60,390 bases of DNA from Nitrososphaerales archaeon (GCA_030041355.1 JASHNZ010000087.1:1-60390); one strand, 5' to 3'. Shown: positions 43,905 to 54,583, counted from the stretch's first letter. The notes: a model not told the origin generated them from the sequence alone. A program made the numbers and translations.

Positions 43905-46900
43905 ATGGTGCAAAGCATCACAATACCCCACAAGTATCAACAGTATCAGGAGAGTATCCAGAGGGCACTTGCCCAACAGTATGACGTAGCTTCTAAAGCA
44001 AAAGCTGAAGGCTTGGACCCTTCGCTAATTGTAGAATCCCCTCTTGCTTTGGATCTCGCTGATCGAGTAGCTAAGTTACTCAAGATTCCAATTGCAGATC
44101 GGCTACGCGAACTTTTGCATACAGAAAATGCAAGAACTGAACAGGTGGCACTGACATTGGCCACTGAAGTTGCGTCCGGGAAATACCCGCTTCCGTCTAA
44201 TCAAACTGTTGCAGAAGCTGGGGTTAGGCTAGGCCTCGCGATAGTAACAGATGGTGTCACGGTTGCTCCAATACAGGGAGTATCGGCGGTTAGAACAAAA
44301 GAAAACCAAAATGGAACACAATACCTTTCGGTTGAATTTGCCGGTCCTATTAGATCGGCCGGGGGAACAGAGTCAGCTCTAACACTCATAATAGCTGATC
44401 AAGTAAGGAAGACCCTGGGCCTTGAAAAATACAATGCTAACGCGTTTGGTGATGAACCAGGACGATTTATCGAAGAACTAAGGATCTATGAACGCGATGT
44501 CGGGAATTTTCAGTACAAGATCACTGACCAAGACATCAGAAAGGCTATCGAGAATCTCCCGGTGGAAATTGACGGCGTATGGACAGACAACTATGAAGTT
44601 GTGGTCCACCGCGACATGGAGCGTATTTCTACGAATAGGGTTCGTGGCGGAGCTCTTAGAGTGCTGAACGATGGAGTCGTTGGCAAATCAAAAAAAATGG
44701 TAAGGATACTTCAAGACCTTGGAATCACAGGATGGGAATGGCTGTCTGAGCTCAGTGGGGGAAAGCAACAAGGTAGTGATGAAACCAAGGCAAGTTCCTC
44801 TCATTTCGACGATGTGATCTCGGGTAGGCCAGTCCTTTCAATGCCAGCAAGGCCCGGAGGCTTTCGCTTAAGGTACGGAAGAGGAATGAACACAGGCCTT
44901 CATGCAGTAGGAATTCACCCAAGTGCCACCGCGATCATGAACTATCCTATCGTAGTGGGAACACAGATCAAAGTCGATACTCCTGGTAAGGCTGCAAGTA
45001 TAGCGTTTGTCGATACAATAGAAAGCCCAATAGTTCGCTTGAAAGATGGTTCTGTAGTCAGAGTGAAAGATGGGGAGCACGCTCAAAGTTTGGCGCAAGA
45101 CCTTGACATTATAATTTACCTTGGCGACATTCTAGTTTCCTTTGGAGATTTCCTTGAAAACAACGTAAGACTGCTTCCGTCGGCATATGTCGAGGAATGG
45201 TGGGGCCTTGATTTCAAACAAGCTTTTCAAAAAAGATACTCCACCATCCAATCAGCTGAATTAAATCTCGGCATCGAACAACATAGGCTGAAAGAATTAC
45301 TCGACAGACCACTTCGCATTTTTCCAACTTTTCGCGAAGCTGAAAGGATTAGCAGAATCATGAGCATTCCGCTTCATCCCAGATACTTGTTGTACTGGGA
45401 TCAGCTTAGTCCAAATGATACTCTTTCCTTTCGCGAAGCAATTTTTGTTAGTATAGAAAGAATTTCACATGAACCATTTTGCGTCGAGATCCGGGTACCA
45501 AAAGAATTCAAGCCAACACTTGAAAAACTAGGAGTCGAGCATTCTCCCCTAGGAGAAGAATTCATCGTAACGGGAGAGCAAGCCACAGTTCTAGCTGTTT
45601 GTCTGGGTTTCAGTGAAAACGCTGAGAAAAGCCCGGTACCAATGGAAAATTGGACCAACACATTACAACTAATTTCCAGAATTTCTAACCTCGAAATCAA
45701 AGCAAAATCATCTGCCTTCATCGGTGTTAGAGTTGGAAGGCCGGAGAAGGCGATGGAAAGAAAGATGCGACCTCCAGTTCAAGGTCTATTCCCGGTAGGA
45801 AGATCAGAAAAGTTGTCACGCGATATCATGTCTGCCGCAGAGCGACGCAGCTCCATTCCTCTTGAACTAGCCAACATAGAATGTCCTCAATGTGGATCGA
45901 GGCTTTCCACTGCTAAGTGCCCATTTTGTAATGTGGAAACCCGTCTGTACAGCACTTGCATACAATGCAACCGAAAAAGCTACGAATCAGTTTCAAAGTG
46001 TCCTGCATGCGGTGGACAAATGCGATTATCATCCTTAGTCTTGTTTCCTTTAAAGCAAGAACTCGCGAAAGCATCTCAAAGGCTCGATTATAACCCCCAA
46101 AAACCGCTCAAGGGAGTGCTAGGCCTGACAAATGATGAGAAGATTCCAGAGCAGCTTGAGAAGGTTCTCCTGAGACAAAAGTATGACTTATCTGTTTATC
46201 GAGATGGAACAATCAGATACGATGCAACCAATGTTCCGCTAACGCATTTTAAACCAGAACAGATCCAAACAACGATAACCAAACTCAAAGAGCTAGGGTA
46301 CACAAGAGATATAGTCGGCGAGGCACTCGAGCGAGACGACCAGAGTCTTGAGCTCTTTATGCAAGATATCGTAATTCCCTACGAAGCCGGCACTTTTTTC
46401 GTTTCCGTTTCGAAGTTCATTGATGATTTATTGGCCAAACACTATGGATTAGAGACATATTACAACATTGAAACACCACAAGATCTAATCGGTCATCTAA
46501 TAGTTGGTCTCGCACCCCATACTTCTGTCGGTTTAGTCGGCCGAGTAATAGGATATACAAACGCTCAGGCGTGTTTCGCTACCCCTTATTGGCACTCTGC
46601 GAAACGCAGAGATTGTGATGGAGACGGGGACAGCATTATCCTGCTGATGGATGTGCTTCTTAATTTCTCCGAGAAATTTCTCCCTTCAATAATTGGTGGG
46701 CTGATGGACGCGCCTTTACTGATCCAACCCTTCATTTTACCACGAGAAGTTCAACGGCAGGCTCATCATATGGATGTTTGCAATTCATACCCCTTAAGCT
46801 TCTATCAAGCAACTGAGAAAAAAGAAAATCCCGTTGACATTTCAAGGGACATGGATATCATACAAGACAGACTCTCAACCGACAAACAATACTTTGGGTT

Positions 46901-47543
46901 TGGATTCACTCATGAAACAAACGCAATCACCGTCAAGGAGAGTAGATCCAGTTACTCCACACTTGTTACGCTTCAAGAGAAACTCGATAGACAAATCGAG
47001 CTCGCCCAGAAAATTAGAGCGGTCAATCCGGACGAAGTAGTCAAATCAGTGCTCAAGACGCATCTTCTTCCCGACATTATCGGAAATACTAAAGCCTTCA
47101 CGGCTGAAGGGTTTAGATGCAAGAACTGTGGAGCAAAATACCGGAGAATTCCACTTCGAGGAGTATGCTTGAACTGCAACGGAGTCCTGCAACCCAACGT
47201 CACTCGCGGTTCTGTCGAGAAATATCTGCAGCTCGGCCTTCGGCTATCAGAGAAGTACAACGTCGGTGATTATCTTAGAAGCCGTTTTATTCTAGCTTCG
47301 GAAGAGCTTGCAACTTTATTCAAGCCTGAAGGACAACAGATGGATATGAGCGATTATTTATTGCCAGGATCTCCATTCCCGGATACACCTGTCGAGATAC
47401 TTGAGGAGGAAGAAAAAGACGGAGCAAAAATGCCAATTCCACCACAAAATCCGTTAATTGTAAGCGAAGAAGATGAAAGAAAACGAAAACGTATTAAGAC
47501 TCCCACTAAAAAACGAGAGCAATATCAAGCTACTTTGTTCTGA
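43905..47543 (+). CDS. polC: DNA polymerase D large subunit DP2
   Basis: The 1212-residue catalytic subunit of the archaeal replicative polymerase. The double-psi-barrel active site reads AKRRDCDGDGDSIILLMD, with the paired Asp residues present. Zinc sites are at CPQCGSRLSTAKCPFC through CPACGG (about 665-705) and CKNCGAKY through CLNCNG near the C-terminus. It is uninterrupted, with no intein at the active site. The last residues, KREQYQATLF, resemble a C-terminal PCNA-interacting peptide. The gene is clustered with Elf1 and GGGP synthase and works with DP1 at 37824. Confidence 0.95.
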   Translation: MVQSITIPHKYQQYQESIQRALAQQYDVASKAKAEGLDPSLIVESPLALDLADRVAKLLKIPIADRLRELLHTENARTEQVALTLATEVASGKYPLPSNQTVAEAGVRLGLAIVTDGVTVAPIQGVSAVRTKENQNGTQYLSVEFAGPIRSAGGTESALTLIIADQVRKTLGLEKYNANAFGDEPGRFIEELRIYERDVGNFQYKITDQDIRKAIENLPVEIDGVWTDNYEVVVHRDMERISTNRVRGGALRVLNDGVVGKSKKMVRILQDLGITGWEWLSELSGGKQQGSDETKASSSHFDDVISGRPVLSMPARPGGFRLRYGRGMNTGLHAVGIHPSATAIMNYPIVVGTQIKVDTPGKAASIAFVDTIESPIVRLKDGSVVRVKDGEHAQSLAQDLDIIIYLGDILVSFGDFLENNVRLLPSAYVEEWWGLDFKQAFQKRYSTIQSAELNLGIEQHRLKELLDRPLRIFPTFREAERISRIMSIPLHPRYLLYWDQLSPNDTLSFREAIFVSIERISHEPFCVEIRVPKEFKPTLEKLGVEHSPLGEEFIVTGEQATVLAVCLGFSENAEKSPVPMENWTNTLQLISRISNLEIKAKSSAFIGVRVGRPEKAMERKMRPPVQGLFPVGRSEKLSRDIMSAAERRSSIPLELANIECPQCGSRLSTAKCPFCNVETRLYSTCIQCNRKSYESVSKCPACGGQMRLSSLVLFPLKQELAKASQRLDYNPQKPLKGVLGLTNDEKIPEQLEKVLLRQKYDLSVYRDGTIRYDATNVPLTHFKPEQIQTTITKLKELGYTRDIVGEALERDDQSLELFMQDIVIPYEAGTFFVSVSKFIDDLLAKHYGLETYYNIETPQDLIGHLIVGLAPHTSVGLVGRVIGYTNAQACFATPYWHSAKRRDCDGDGDSIILLMDVLLNFSEKFLPSIIGGLMDAPLLIQPFILPREVQRQAHHMDVCNSYPLSFYQATEKKENPVDISRDMDIIQDRLSTDKQYFGFGFTHETNAITVKESRSSYSTLVTLQEKLDRQIELAQKIRAVNPDEVVKSVLKTHLLPDIIGNTKAFTAEGFRCKNCGAKYRRIPLRGVCLNCNGVLQPNVTRGSVEKYLQLGLRLSEKYNVGDYLRSRFILASEELATLFKPEGQQMDMSDYLLPGSPFPDTPVEILEEEEKDGAKMPIPPQNPLIVSEEDERKRKRIKTPTKKREQYQATLF

Positions 47544-48169
47544 AACTTAAACTCCGGACCACTATGTTTTGTCCTTGCATACCTAAATCCTTCTAGCATG
47601 ATTGTCAGAAAAAATACCAAAGATGAAATATAGAGCAAATCGGCATTCGTAAACCAAGCAAATCTCGTTGATATTTGGATCACAGACGTCTGAACTTGAA
47701 ATTCCGACCTATCAAAGATCCACATCTCCAATCCGAGCGGTAGTATTGTTGCAGATGTAATCTCGAATGCTCTAAGTACGGCAACCATTATGCCTTTTCG
47801 GTAGAAAAGCGACAGAGAAAGACAAAATATGAGCACCGTAAATGCAACGGTCTCGCAATCTATGAAAAACCGCGTTGCCATATCATAAGTAAAACAAGTC
47901 AAAGTATTGTTACATCCATTCGCAAAACAAAAAGACGGATTGTTTTCGCAAATAGGCATTGCCCAATTCACAAAGTAAGAACGCAAGGGTGGTATTGTAA
48001 GTTGAAGTTTCGCGAAATTGTATATTTCATAGCTGACCAAAATATTGTGGTGAAATGCTTTCGATGTCCAAGCAAAATAGAAATTTAGTTGAATTATCAA
48101 AAATATTAGTATTGAAACTAGAATACGAGTTTTAGTCGACCAACTTAACCACACTTCCTTCACATTCAT
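47525..48169 (-). CDS. hypothetical polytopic membrane protein
   Basis: The 214-residue protein has about 4-5 membrane helices. The outside loop between the first and second holds several Cys (CENNPSFCFANGCNNTLTC), likely disulfide-bonded. It has no recognised family and no linked genes. Its 3' end overlaps the end of the DP2 gene by 19 bp in convergent orientation. Confidence 0.55.
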   Translation of the reverse strand: MNVKEVWLSWSTKTRILVSILIFLIIQLNFYFAWTSKAFHHNILVSYEIYNFAKLQLTIPPLRSYFVNWAMPICENNPSFCFANGCNNTLTCFTYDMATRFFIDCETVAFTVLIFCLSLSLFYRKGIMVAVLRAFEITSATILPLGLEMWIFDRSEFQVQTSVIQISTRFAWFTNADLLYISSLVFFLTIMLEGFRYARTKHSGPEFKFQNKVA

Positions 48170-48287
48170 TTATAGGTCATCATTTCGTAGAATTTGGTTC
48201 CCATTTCTACAAACTTTGCACTTTTACTAACGGCCCGAACTATTTCGAAAGCTTATCTAAGTCAAAACACCTAGTTAGCAGACTAAT

Positions 48288-49283
48288 ATGAAATTAATCC
48301 TCATTTTAGATACCCCGAGATGGGCTTGGTCAATGCATATTGTAACTCATAATGAGGTACCACAGTCCTTCGACACCGAGATCCAGCTCATGCATCTTGG
48401 GGCCTCATGGGGAATATTCGACTTCGATCATATCGAACATGCTAGAAAGATAGGCTATCCTTCTTCGGATTACTTCGCACTATACGCCGTAGAAGATAGC
48501 CAACCGCTCGCGAAAGTCGAGGTAATTCACATTGAGTTCGAAACTCCAAGTGGTCCCGAGACAATGAGCGGCATTGGCGGAGTTGTCACAAGGAGAGAAA
48601 AATCGAGGCTGGGCCTTGCTAGAGAGCTTTTACTTGACGTTCACAAAAGAGAAAAAGCTTCCGGAATCAGACATTCGCTCCTCTGAACCGGTCGAAACAA
48701 CAAGGCACACAATCTCTACGAATCATTAGGTTATGTCGACATTTATGATCCTGGTATAGCTCTTCTGAAAACTCGGAAGCAAAGCAATTTTGGTGAGTTG
48801 ACAATGCGAAATGCTACACCAGAGGACGCGGATCTAATGGACAATCTTCACTCTGAAATAACGACCAAACGCCTAGGCTTCAAAAAGCGTTGCAAGAACT
48901 TTATGAACTTGGTATTTGCTTTGGAGTTTGAAAAACCCGAGTCCTTTCGAATATTTAATCAAAATAATACTCCAATAGGCTATGCACAGTTTCAGCAAAA
49001 TACCGGCTGGATAAGATCGTATGAAGTGGTTGTTGGACCTGGATATTTTGATCAAGTCGTGTCATTGCTTGAAACAGAAGCAAAAGGCAACTGGCTAGCC
49101 TTTGGGAATAGCTTTGTTTCTGATGCTCATGGTGAATTGACAAAACGCACTTATGCTTTCTCTAATTGTACCTACGGAACCCTAATGGCTTGCGACTTAG
49201 ATCAACCTACAAAAGAAAACATGAATGTCTTGCTCGGAACAAACGATCCTAGATTTGTTTGTCACGCCTTGGATCATTTCTAA
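48288..49283 (+). pseudogene. tandem-GNAT acetyltransferase interrupted by an in-frame TGA
   Basis: The first open part (48288-48683, 132 residues) is a GNAT domain with the acetyl-CoA loop TRREKSRLGLARELL. It stops at TGA 48684-48686, but the same frame goes on without further stops through TGRNNKAHNLYESLGYVDIY, the conserved end of that same GNAT domain, and then a second GNAT-like half from about 48798 to 49283. Read through, the protein has 331 codons. A Trp to TGA change, a sequencing error or readthrough are the options. The second half may still be made alone from ATG 48804. Confidence 0.6.
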
Positions 49284-50911
49284 TCTCTCTTTATCGCCAA
49301 ATAAAGGAAGCCAGCTAGAGGAACAACGACCCATAAGATTCCAGTTACGACAAGCGACGGTATCGTTATTCCATATTTGGCAGGGGAAACTAAACCAATT
49401 GAACTCGAGCTTGTCAAATATGTAATTACCAGTTGGACAAACTGCGACGGGTTTAGAAATTCAGCCGCTACCTGATACCCTAGATAAGCGGCAGAATTAA
49501 TTCCAACACGACTAACCGCAAGCACTAACAAAATCAATATGCTCCATAAAAAGTCAAAGATGATAAAGAGCCCGATTCCAATCCCGATTAAGAGTCCAGA
49601 TGACTTGATAACTCGTGAGAGCACCATCATTATCCCGATGAATGCTCCAAGCTCGACAAAGAAGGCCCCTGCTGATGCAACCAGGATCATAGTATTCAAG
49701 AGGGATTTTGTGTAGTACAGGACTAGAGCGTCTACAACTCCCATAGAGATTGCAATCGCAATCACCATTCCGGCAAAAGTAGAGAAAAATCTCGAGAGGG
49801 CTAACCCTCTTCTAGAAACGGGTTGTGCTAGGACAGACTCAAGGACTCCAGAGACGCGATCCTTTCCGTACAGATTGTACGAACCTACTATGGCAATCAA
49901 CGGAATGAAGTAACCGTAGATAGTTGTTAAGAAAGAAACAACAAACGAACCTGCTTGGCTTGAGCTTACTGTTTGCGCTACAGGGTACAACTGACTTATT
50001 GAGTAATAGACTGGTGGAGTGACTTCGAAACCATTTGAAGAAAATAGTCCAAAACCAATCTGGGAACCATTTCCAAGATTAGCTTCTAATTTGGGCGGAC
50101 TAAATACTTGCTCGTAAGACGTCATGTTGGCAAAGAATGTTGTGTTTGATTCACTTAGACTGGAAGGTTGCGAAAACGAGGAACTGCATGAAACTGCACC
50201 AATTCCACCAATTTGACCTGTCGTACATGTTTGTGTTTCGTTGAAAAACGCGTAATAGAGAGAATAGCTCGTAGGCAGTGAACCATTATTCCCTGCCCAT
50301 GTCACCATCAAGTCTTCTTGTTCGGAGTTCGAGGCATCAGTTACTGTTGTAATTGAACCACTAAATCCCCCAACAAGCGAACTACTAGCTACAAGAACAA
50401 TTTGTCCGGGGCTAACTGGCACATTTATCGAACTCCCATTTGGGAGTGTTGTAAATGGAGAATAAATTGCAGGCTGTCCTCCAGCTGAGTACACGTCTCC
50501 GTTTGGTTCGTGGATGATGACTGGTACCGTATAATTTGCATTGACTTCGTTGATATCGCTAGCCGGAACTTTGATCGTAAACTGTGCTTCTCCGCTTGAA
50601 TTTGTAGTAACAGTCGGACCTTGATAAGTTGGAACTGTACTTTGTGAAAAGAATGATGAAGACAAATTCCCTTGAATAGTGACTCCGCTTACCGCTTGAC
50701 CATATTGGTTCGTTTCGAAAACGAGATAGTGATAGGTTCCAGAGCTCTCATACCAGCTCAAAATCTGAGTGTTTGTTGAATTTGTTGTGGTGACCGAGAC
50801 CGAGAAACTAGAGATCAAAAAGAAACTAATCCCAATTAGCAGTATCATCGAGATAAGTACTGTCTTGCTCAGCAGCACTTTTCTAATATCGTAAAGTATC
50901 GGATGTGCCAT
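49280..50911 (-). CDS. ABC-2 exporter permease with large outside domain
   Basis: The 543-residue protein has an N-terminal membrane helix (KTVLISMILLIGISFFLISS), about 290 residues of Ser/Thr/Asn-rich extracytoplasmic domain with Ig-like strand patterns (VSGVTIQGNLSSSFFSQST), and a C-terminal bundle of about six spans starting with FVVSFLTTIYGYFIPLIAIV. DRVSGVLESVLAQPVSRRGL is the usual ABC-2 coupling segment. Its ATPase is encoded immediately upstream (3 bp apart). The outside domain is unusual and may bind substrate or envelope. Confidence 0.8.
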   Translation of the reverse strand: MAHPILYDIRKVLLSKTVLISMILLIGISFFLISSFSVSVTTTNSTNTQILSWYESSGTYHYLVFETNQYGQAVSGVTIQGNLSSSFFSQSTVPTYQGPTVTTNSSGEAQFTIKVPASDINEVNANYTVPVIIHEPNGDVYSAGGQPAIYSPFTTLPNGSSINVPVSPGQIVLVASSSLVGGFSGSITTVTDASNSEQEDLMVTWAGNNGSLPTSYSLYYAFFNETQTCTTGQIGGIGAVSCSSSFSQPSSLSESNTTFFANMTSYEQVFSPPKLEANLGNGSQIGFGLFSSNGFEVTPPVYYSISQLYPVAQTVSSSQAGSFVVSFLTTIYGYFIPLIAIVGSYNLYGKDRVSGVLESVLAQPVSRRGLALSRFFSTFAGMVIAIAISMGVVDALVLYYTKSLLNTMILVASAGAFFVELGAFIGIMMVLSRVIKSSGLLIGIGIGLFIIFDFLWSILILLVLAVSRVGINSAAYLGYQVAAEFLNPSQFVQLVITYLTSSSSIGLVSPAKYGITIPSLVVTGILWVVVPLAGFLYLAIKRD

Positions 50912-50914
50912 TTG

Positions 50915-51859
50915 CTAATTCCTCGCACTTCTATCTGGAAGCATATTTTGGGACGCTCCGACCAGTTTGAAGAAATACTCCTCAAGATTGGATCTTTCCA
51001 AGTTGAATTCACGAATTAGAAAGCCTCTCTTGACCAGCTCTGTACTTATCTGCGTAGGATCCACCATGAAATTAGAAAGCCAAACTGTGTTTCCTTCGAC
51101 TCTTACTTCCCCAAGGGTCCGCAAATAACCCAAAGCGTCATCATTCAAGTTCTGAATAACAACCTTCAGCATACTACTGGCTGATTCGATCTTAGCGAGA
51201 TCATCTCTTGTGGCTATTTTGATGATCTTCCCCTTATGAATGAACACGACCCTGTCCGAGATGTTTTCGATTTCTGTGAGGATGTGAGAAGAAAGTAATA
51301 CAGCCTTACCACGTCGTTTTAGGTCAACCATCAGAGCGCGGATAAAGCGAATCCCTTCAGGATCCAAGCCGTTCAATATTTCGTCAAACATATAGTTCTT
51401 TGGATCGGGAAGCAGAGCAGCAGCAAGAGAAAAACGCTTTTTCATTCCCTGCGAGTATGTGCGGAGTTTCTTTTTTTCAAATCCAGACAGGCTTACTCTT
51501 TCAAAGAGATCTTTAGTTCTCTTCAAAGCGTCATTCTTCGAGATCCCATGATAGCCCGCAAAGTAAACCATGAGATCCCTTGCACGAGCGTTTTGCTCAA
51601 AATTTGGGAACTCTGGAACCCATCCTAAGTACATCGAGGCCTCAGCCTTTTCCTTTACGATATCATGGCCATCAATTGAGACTGATCCCGAAGTCGGTAA
51701 AGTCACTCCGCAACCAACTCGAATGGTAGTGGTCTTGCCTGCCCCGTTTAATCCTACAAAACCGACAATTTCCCCATCATTTACATCAAAGGATGCGCTA
51801 TCTACCGCCGGGCTCCCGTGCCTATTGTAGTTCTTTGTAAGAGCGTCAATTCTTAACAT
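50915..51859 (-). CDS. ABC exporter ATP-binding protein
   Basis: From the ATG at 51859 the protein has 314 residues: Walker A GLNGAGKTT, signature YSQGMKKRF, Walker B-like NYMFDEILNGLD and H-loop LSSHILTEIENISD. The Walker B and D-loop region is variant: the catalytic Glu is in place, but EILNGLD replaces EPTxGLD. It powers the permease encoded just downstream. An upstream TTG at 51883 would add eight residues. It is divergent from a second ABC system across about 200 bp. Confidence 0.83.
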   Translation of the reverse strand: MLRIDALTKNYNRHGSPAVDSASFDVNDGEIVGFVGLNGAGKTTTIRVGCGVTLPTSGSVSIDGHDIVKEKAEASMYLGWVPEFPNFEQNARARDLMVYFAGYHGISKNDALKRTKDLFERVSLSGFEKKKLRTYSQGMKKRFSLAAALLPDPKNYMFDEILNGLDPEGIRFIRALMVDLKRRGKAVLLSSHILTEIENISDRVVFIHKGKIIKIATRDDLAKIESASSMLKVVIQNLNDDALGYLRTLGEVRVEGNTVWLSNFMVDPTQISTELVKRGFLIREFNLERSNLEEYFFKLVGASQNMLPDRSARN

Positions 51860-52023
51860 AAAAACGCTGACATCATGGCCCAATTAATTTGCGAGATATT
51901 AGACTATTCAACAGAACACTCATCTCTTACGCTGACTCAACTTTTTTCTGATTCAGGCTATTTAAGTTGGAAGATGATCAGACGATTTCTTTCGTTCAAA
52001 GTTTCGGAGAAATATTCAAAGGG

Positions 52024-52031
52024 CATATAAT
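52024..52031 (+). promoter_or_regulatory. TATA box of the second ABC exporter
   Basis: CATATAAT is centred 28 bp before the TTG start at 52056, typical of a leaderless archaeal transcript. Confidence 0.5.
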
Positions 52032-52055
52032 TGACGAGAAGAGAGGAAACCAACC

Positions 52056-53003
52056 TTGTCTGTCATCGAAGCTTTCGACCTCAAAAAATCATATGGTTCT
52101 CTTCAGGCGGTGAAGGGAATTTCATTTGATGTCAAGAGTGGCGAGATCTTCTCGATGCTTGGTCCAAATGGAGCAGGCAAGACCACTACCATCGAAATTT
52201 TGGAAGGCTTGAGGACCAAAGACTCTGGCCAAGTTAGTGTTCTAGGACTAGATCCATGGAAGAACGGCTACGAGCTCCACAAGAGAATCGGGGTCATTCC
52301 TCAGGGTTTCCGGTTTTTTGACAAAGCCACTCCCAAAGAGGCAATCAAGTATTATGCAGATCTATTTGGAGTGCAAACTAATGCGGAGCAAATTCTCCGA
52401 GAAGTGATTTTGCAAGACGCGGAGAATAATTACTTCGAAAATCTCTCAGGCGGCCAAAAACAAAAGGTAGGACTGGCTCTTTCACTCGTAAACAATCCTG
52501 AGCTGTTGTTCTTGGACGAACCAACAACAGGTTTAGATCCCCAAGCACGCAGAGCCGTCTGGCAGGTGATAAAGAATCTCAAAAAAGCCGGCCGCGCAAT
52601 ACTCCTGACGACTCACTATCTGGAAGAAGCTGAGCAGCTCGCTGATCGAGTTGCAATAATGGATCACGGCCTCATCATCGCAATAGGCTCTCCATACGAC
52701 ATTGAACAAAGATATGGCTCTCAGGAACGAATCAAGGTTGTAGGACCAAAAGAGCTCGCAGATTACATCAGAACGCATTCCAATTTCAAAGTGACTTACG
52801 ATGATGCCACAGCTCAAATCGAAGTCGGTATCCAGAACAAAAATGATGCTCTAACGACCTTCAAGCTAATAGAGCAATCTGGCCTCGATTGGCGAGATCT
52901 TTCGACGGAAAGAGACAGTCTGGAGGATATATTCATCAGGCTAGTTGGCTCGCTCGATGAGGAAGGCTCTGCTGTTAGTGTTCAAAACAAAGTAGGAAAT
53001 TAG
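52056..53003 (+). CDS. ABC exporter ATP-binding protein
   Basis: The 315-residue protein is a canonical ATPase: Walker A GPNGAGKTT, Q-loop VIPQGF, signature NLSGGQKQKVGLA, Walker B LLFLDEPTTGLD and H-loop LLTTHYLEEAEQ. The C-terminal part is the CcmA/DrrA-type extension. The start is TTG at 52056. The permease gene begins 3 bp after its stop. It is divergent from the neighbouring ABC system, so the two may share control. Confidence 0.88.
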   Translation: MSVIEAFDLKKSYGSLQAVKGISFDVKSGEIFSMLGPNGAGKTTTIEILEGLRTKDSGQVSVLGLDPWKNGYELHKRIGVIPQGFRFFDKATPKEAIKYYADLFGVQTNAEQILREVILQDAENNYFENLSGGQKQKVGLALSLVNNPELLFLDEPTTGLDPQARRAVWQVIKNLKKAGRAILLTTHYLEEAEQLADRVAIMDHGLIIAIGSPYDIEQRYGSQERIKVVGPKELADYIRTHSNFKVTYDDATAQIEVGIQNKNDALTTFKLIEQSGLDWRDLSTERDSLEDIFIRLVGSLDEEGSAVSVQNKVGN

Positions 53004-53005
53004 AA

Positions 53006-54100
53006 TTGGCAAACCTGAAGCATGTTGTTTCAGATCTTAACGTATTTCGGAAAGAGTACATGAGAAGCAGAATAGGATTATTCTTCGCGTTAATATTTCC
53101 AATCATATTGATTGTGCTTTTCGGAGCAATTTTCTCCGGCGGAAGTTCTGGCCCAATTAGCGTATACTATCAAAATCACGACAGCGGACCGGTAAGCTCG
53201 GCTTTTCTTTCTGCTCTTAACCAAACCAAAGCAGTCCAAATGATACAAGTGAGTCCTTCTGTGAACTTTACGCAGTATCTTCTTTCGAATTCAGACTCTG
53301 AAGGAATGATGATACCAGCGAACTTTTCAAACAGCTACATTGCTGGACATGGAATTAACGTCACCATGTACACAAATCCCACGGACAGCTCAAGTGCCGA
53401 AGTTTTGGGTGTGATTGGAGAAGTAATCAACAGCTTCAATTTAGGACGTGCCCACGCAGCTCCGGTTGTACAAATAAATTCGCAATCAATCAAACCTCAA
53501 TCCTACAAGTACATCGACTTCTTGGTTCCTGGGCTGATTGGGTTTTCAATTCTTACTAGCCCCATGTTTTCCATGGTGAACATCTCTGCGGAATATAAGA
53601 AAAACAAGATTTTCAGGCAGCTGTCTCTCACCCCGCTCACGAAAGGAGAGTGGCTCACCTCAAAGATCATCTGGTACATTATTCTCTCCGTAGCATCCTT
53701 TTTCCTCATGACTTTGTTTGGGATCGAGCTCTTTGGAGCAAAAGTCACATTCTCGCTTTGGATTGCCCCGTTCCTGCTAGTGGGGCCGATTTTCTTCGTC
53801 GCGCTAGGCATGCTCGTTGGTACCATAACAAAAAGTCAGGAATCTGCGGGAGTGATTGGAAACATCATAACTTTTCCCATGATGTTTCTCTCAGGCACAT
53901 TCTTCCCTGTCTCAGAAATGCCGACATATCTCCAAAACATCGCGCATGTGCTTCCTCTCTTCTATCTAATAGACGGTTTGAATGATGTAATGATTTACAA
54001 TAATTACAACAAAGCCCTAACAGACATCCTAGTACTGGTAGTAATTGCGGCCGTAATATTCGTCGCGGCAGTAAGAGTCTTCAAATGGCGAGAAGACTGA
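53006..54100 (+). CDS. ABC-2 exporter permease
   Basis: The 364-residue protein has an N-terminal helix (IGLFFALIFPIILIVLFGAI), a large outside loop of about 140 residues, and a C-terminal bundle of five spans (IDFLVPGLIGFSILTSPMFS onward) with the ABC-2 signature FRQLSLTPLTKGEWLTSKII. This is the YhgE/DrrB-like pattern. It works with the ATPase upstream. The start is TTG at 53006. The following 54101-54577 stretch shows no gene I can support. Confidence 0.82.
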   Translation: MANLKHVVSDLNVFRKEYMRSRIGLFFALIFPIILIVLFGAIFSGGSSGPISVYYQNHDSGPVSSAFLSALNQTKAVQMIQVSPSVNFTQYLLSNSDSEGMMIPANFSNSYIAGHGINVTMYTNPTDSSSAEVLGVIGEVINSFNLGRAHAAPVVQINSQSIKPQSYKYIDFLVPGLIGFSILTSPMFSMVNISAEYKKNKIFRQLSLTPLTKGEWLTSKIIWYIILSVASFFLMTLFGIELFGAKVTFSLWIAPFLLVGPIFFVALGMLVGTITKSQESAGVIGNIITFPMMFLSGTFFPVSEMPTYLQNIAHVLPLFYLIDGLNDVMIYNNYNKALTDILVLVVIAAVIFVAAVRVFKWRED

Positions 54101-54577
54101 AACTAAAAGCTTGTCCTAAGCTCACTACCCGATTATTTACAGCTCAGCCTTTGGCATAAGCCGGATTGTTCGGAATACAAACGCCTCTGACTGGGTTGAT
54201 CTTCGATTTTGCCGTGTGCTTGTGCTAATAAATGGAACTAAACTACTCTCGAAGACTATCAGCTTAGACAACAATGCAGTACCGCAAGGATTGTGCGTTG
54301 GCGCATCACAGCATATTCATCAGGTAAGCACCGATGGTATAGTCTTAAGTCAAAACTTTCTCAATCTTGCCAATCTCGCGAGTACCACGTTTTCGAGCTT
54401 TCTTCCGAGCTGCTCGCCGTCCGAAGGTCTCTTCTCTCAGAGGAAGTCCTAATGCTAGAAGGTGGAAGAATCTAATGAAAAGCAGTCTTGTCTTAGCAGA
54501 TCAAATGCTTTTGATGTAGTATTACAAAAGCTAGATACTGCGATTTTCGATGTAGGATGTTGAATCCTTAGAAGACG

Positions 54578-54583
54578 TATATA
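54578..54583 (+). promoter_or_regulatory. TATA box of the sedolisin gene
   Basis: TATATA at about 34 bp before the ATG at 54615 predicts transcription start near 54607. This favours that ATG over the in-frame ATG at 54591. Confidence 0.5.
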
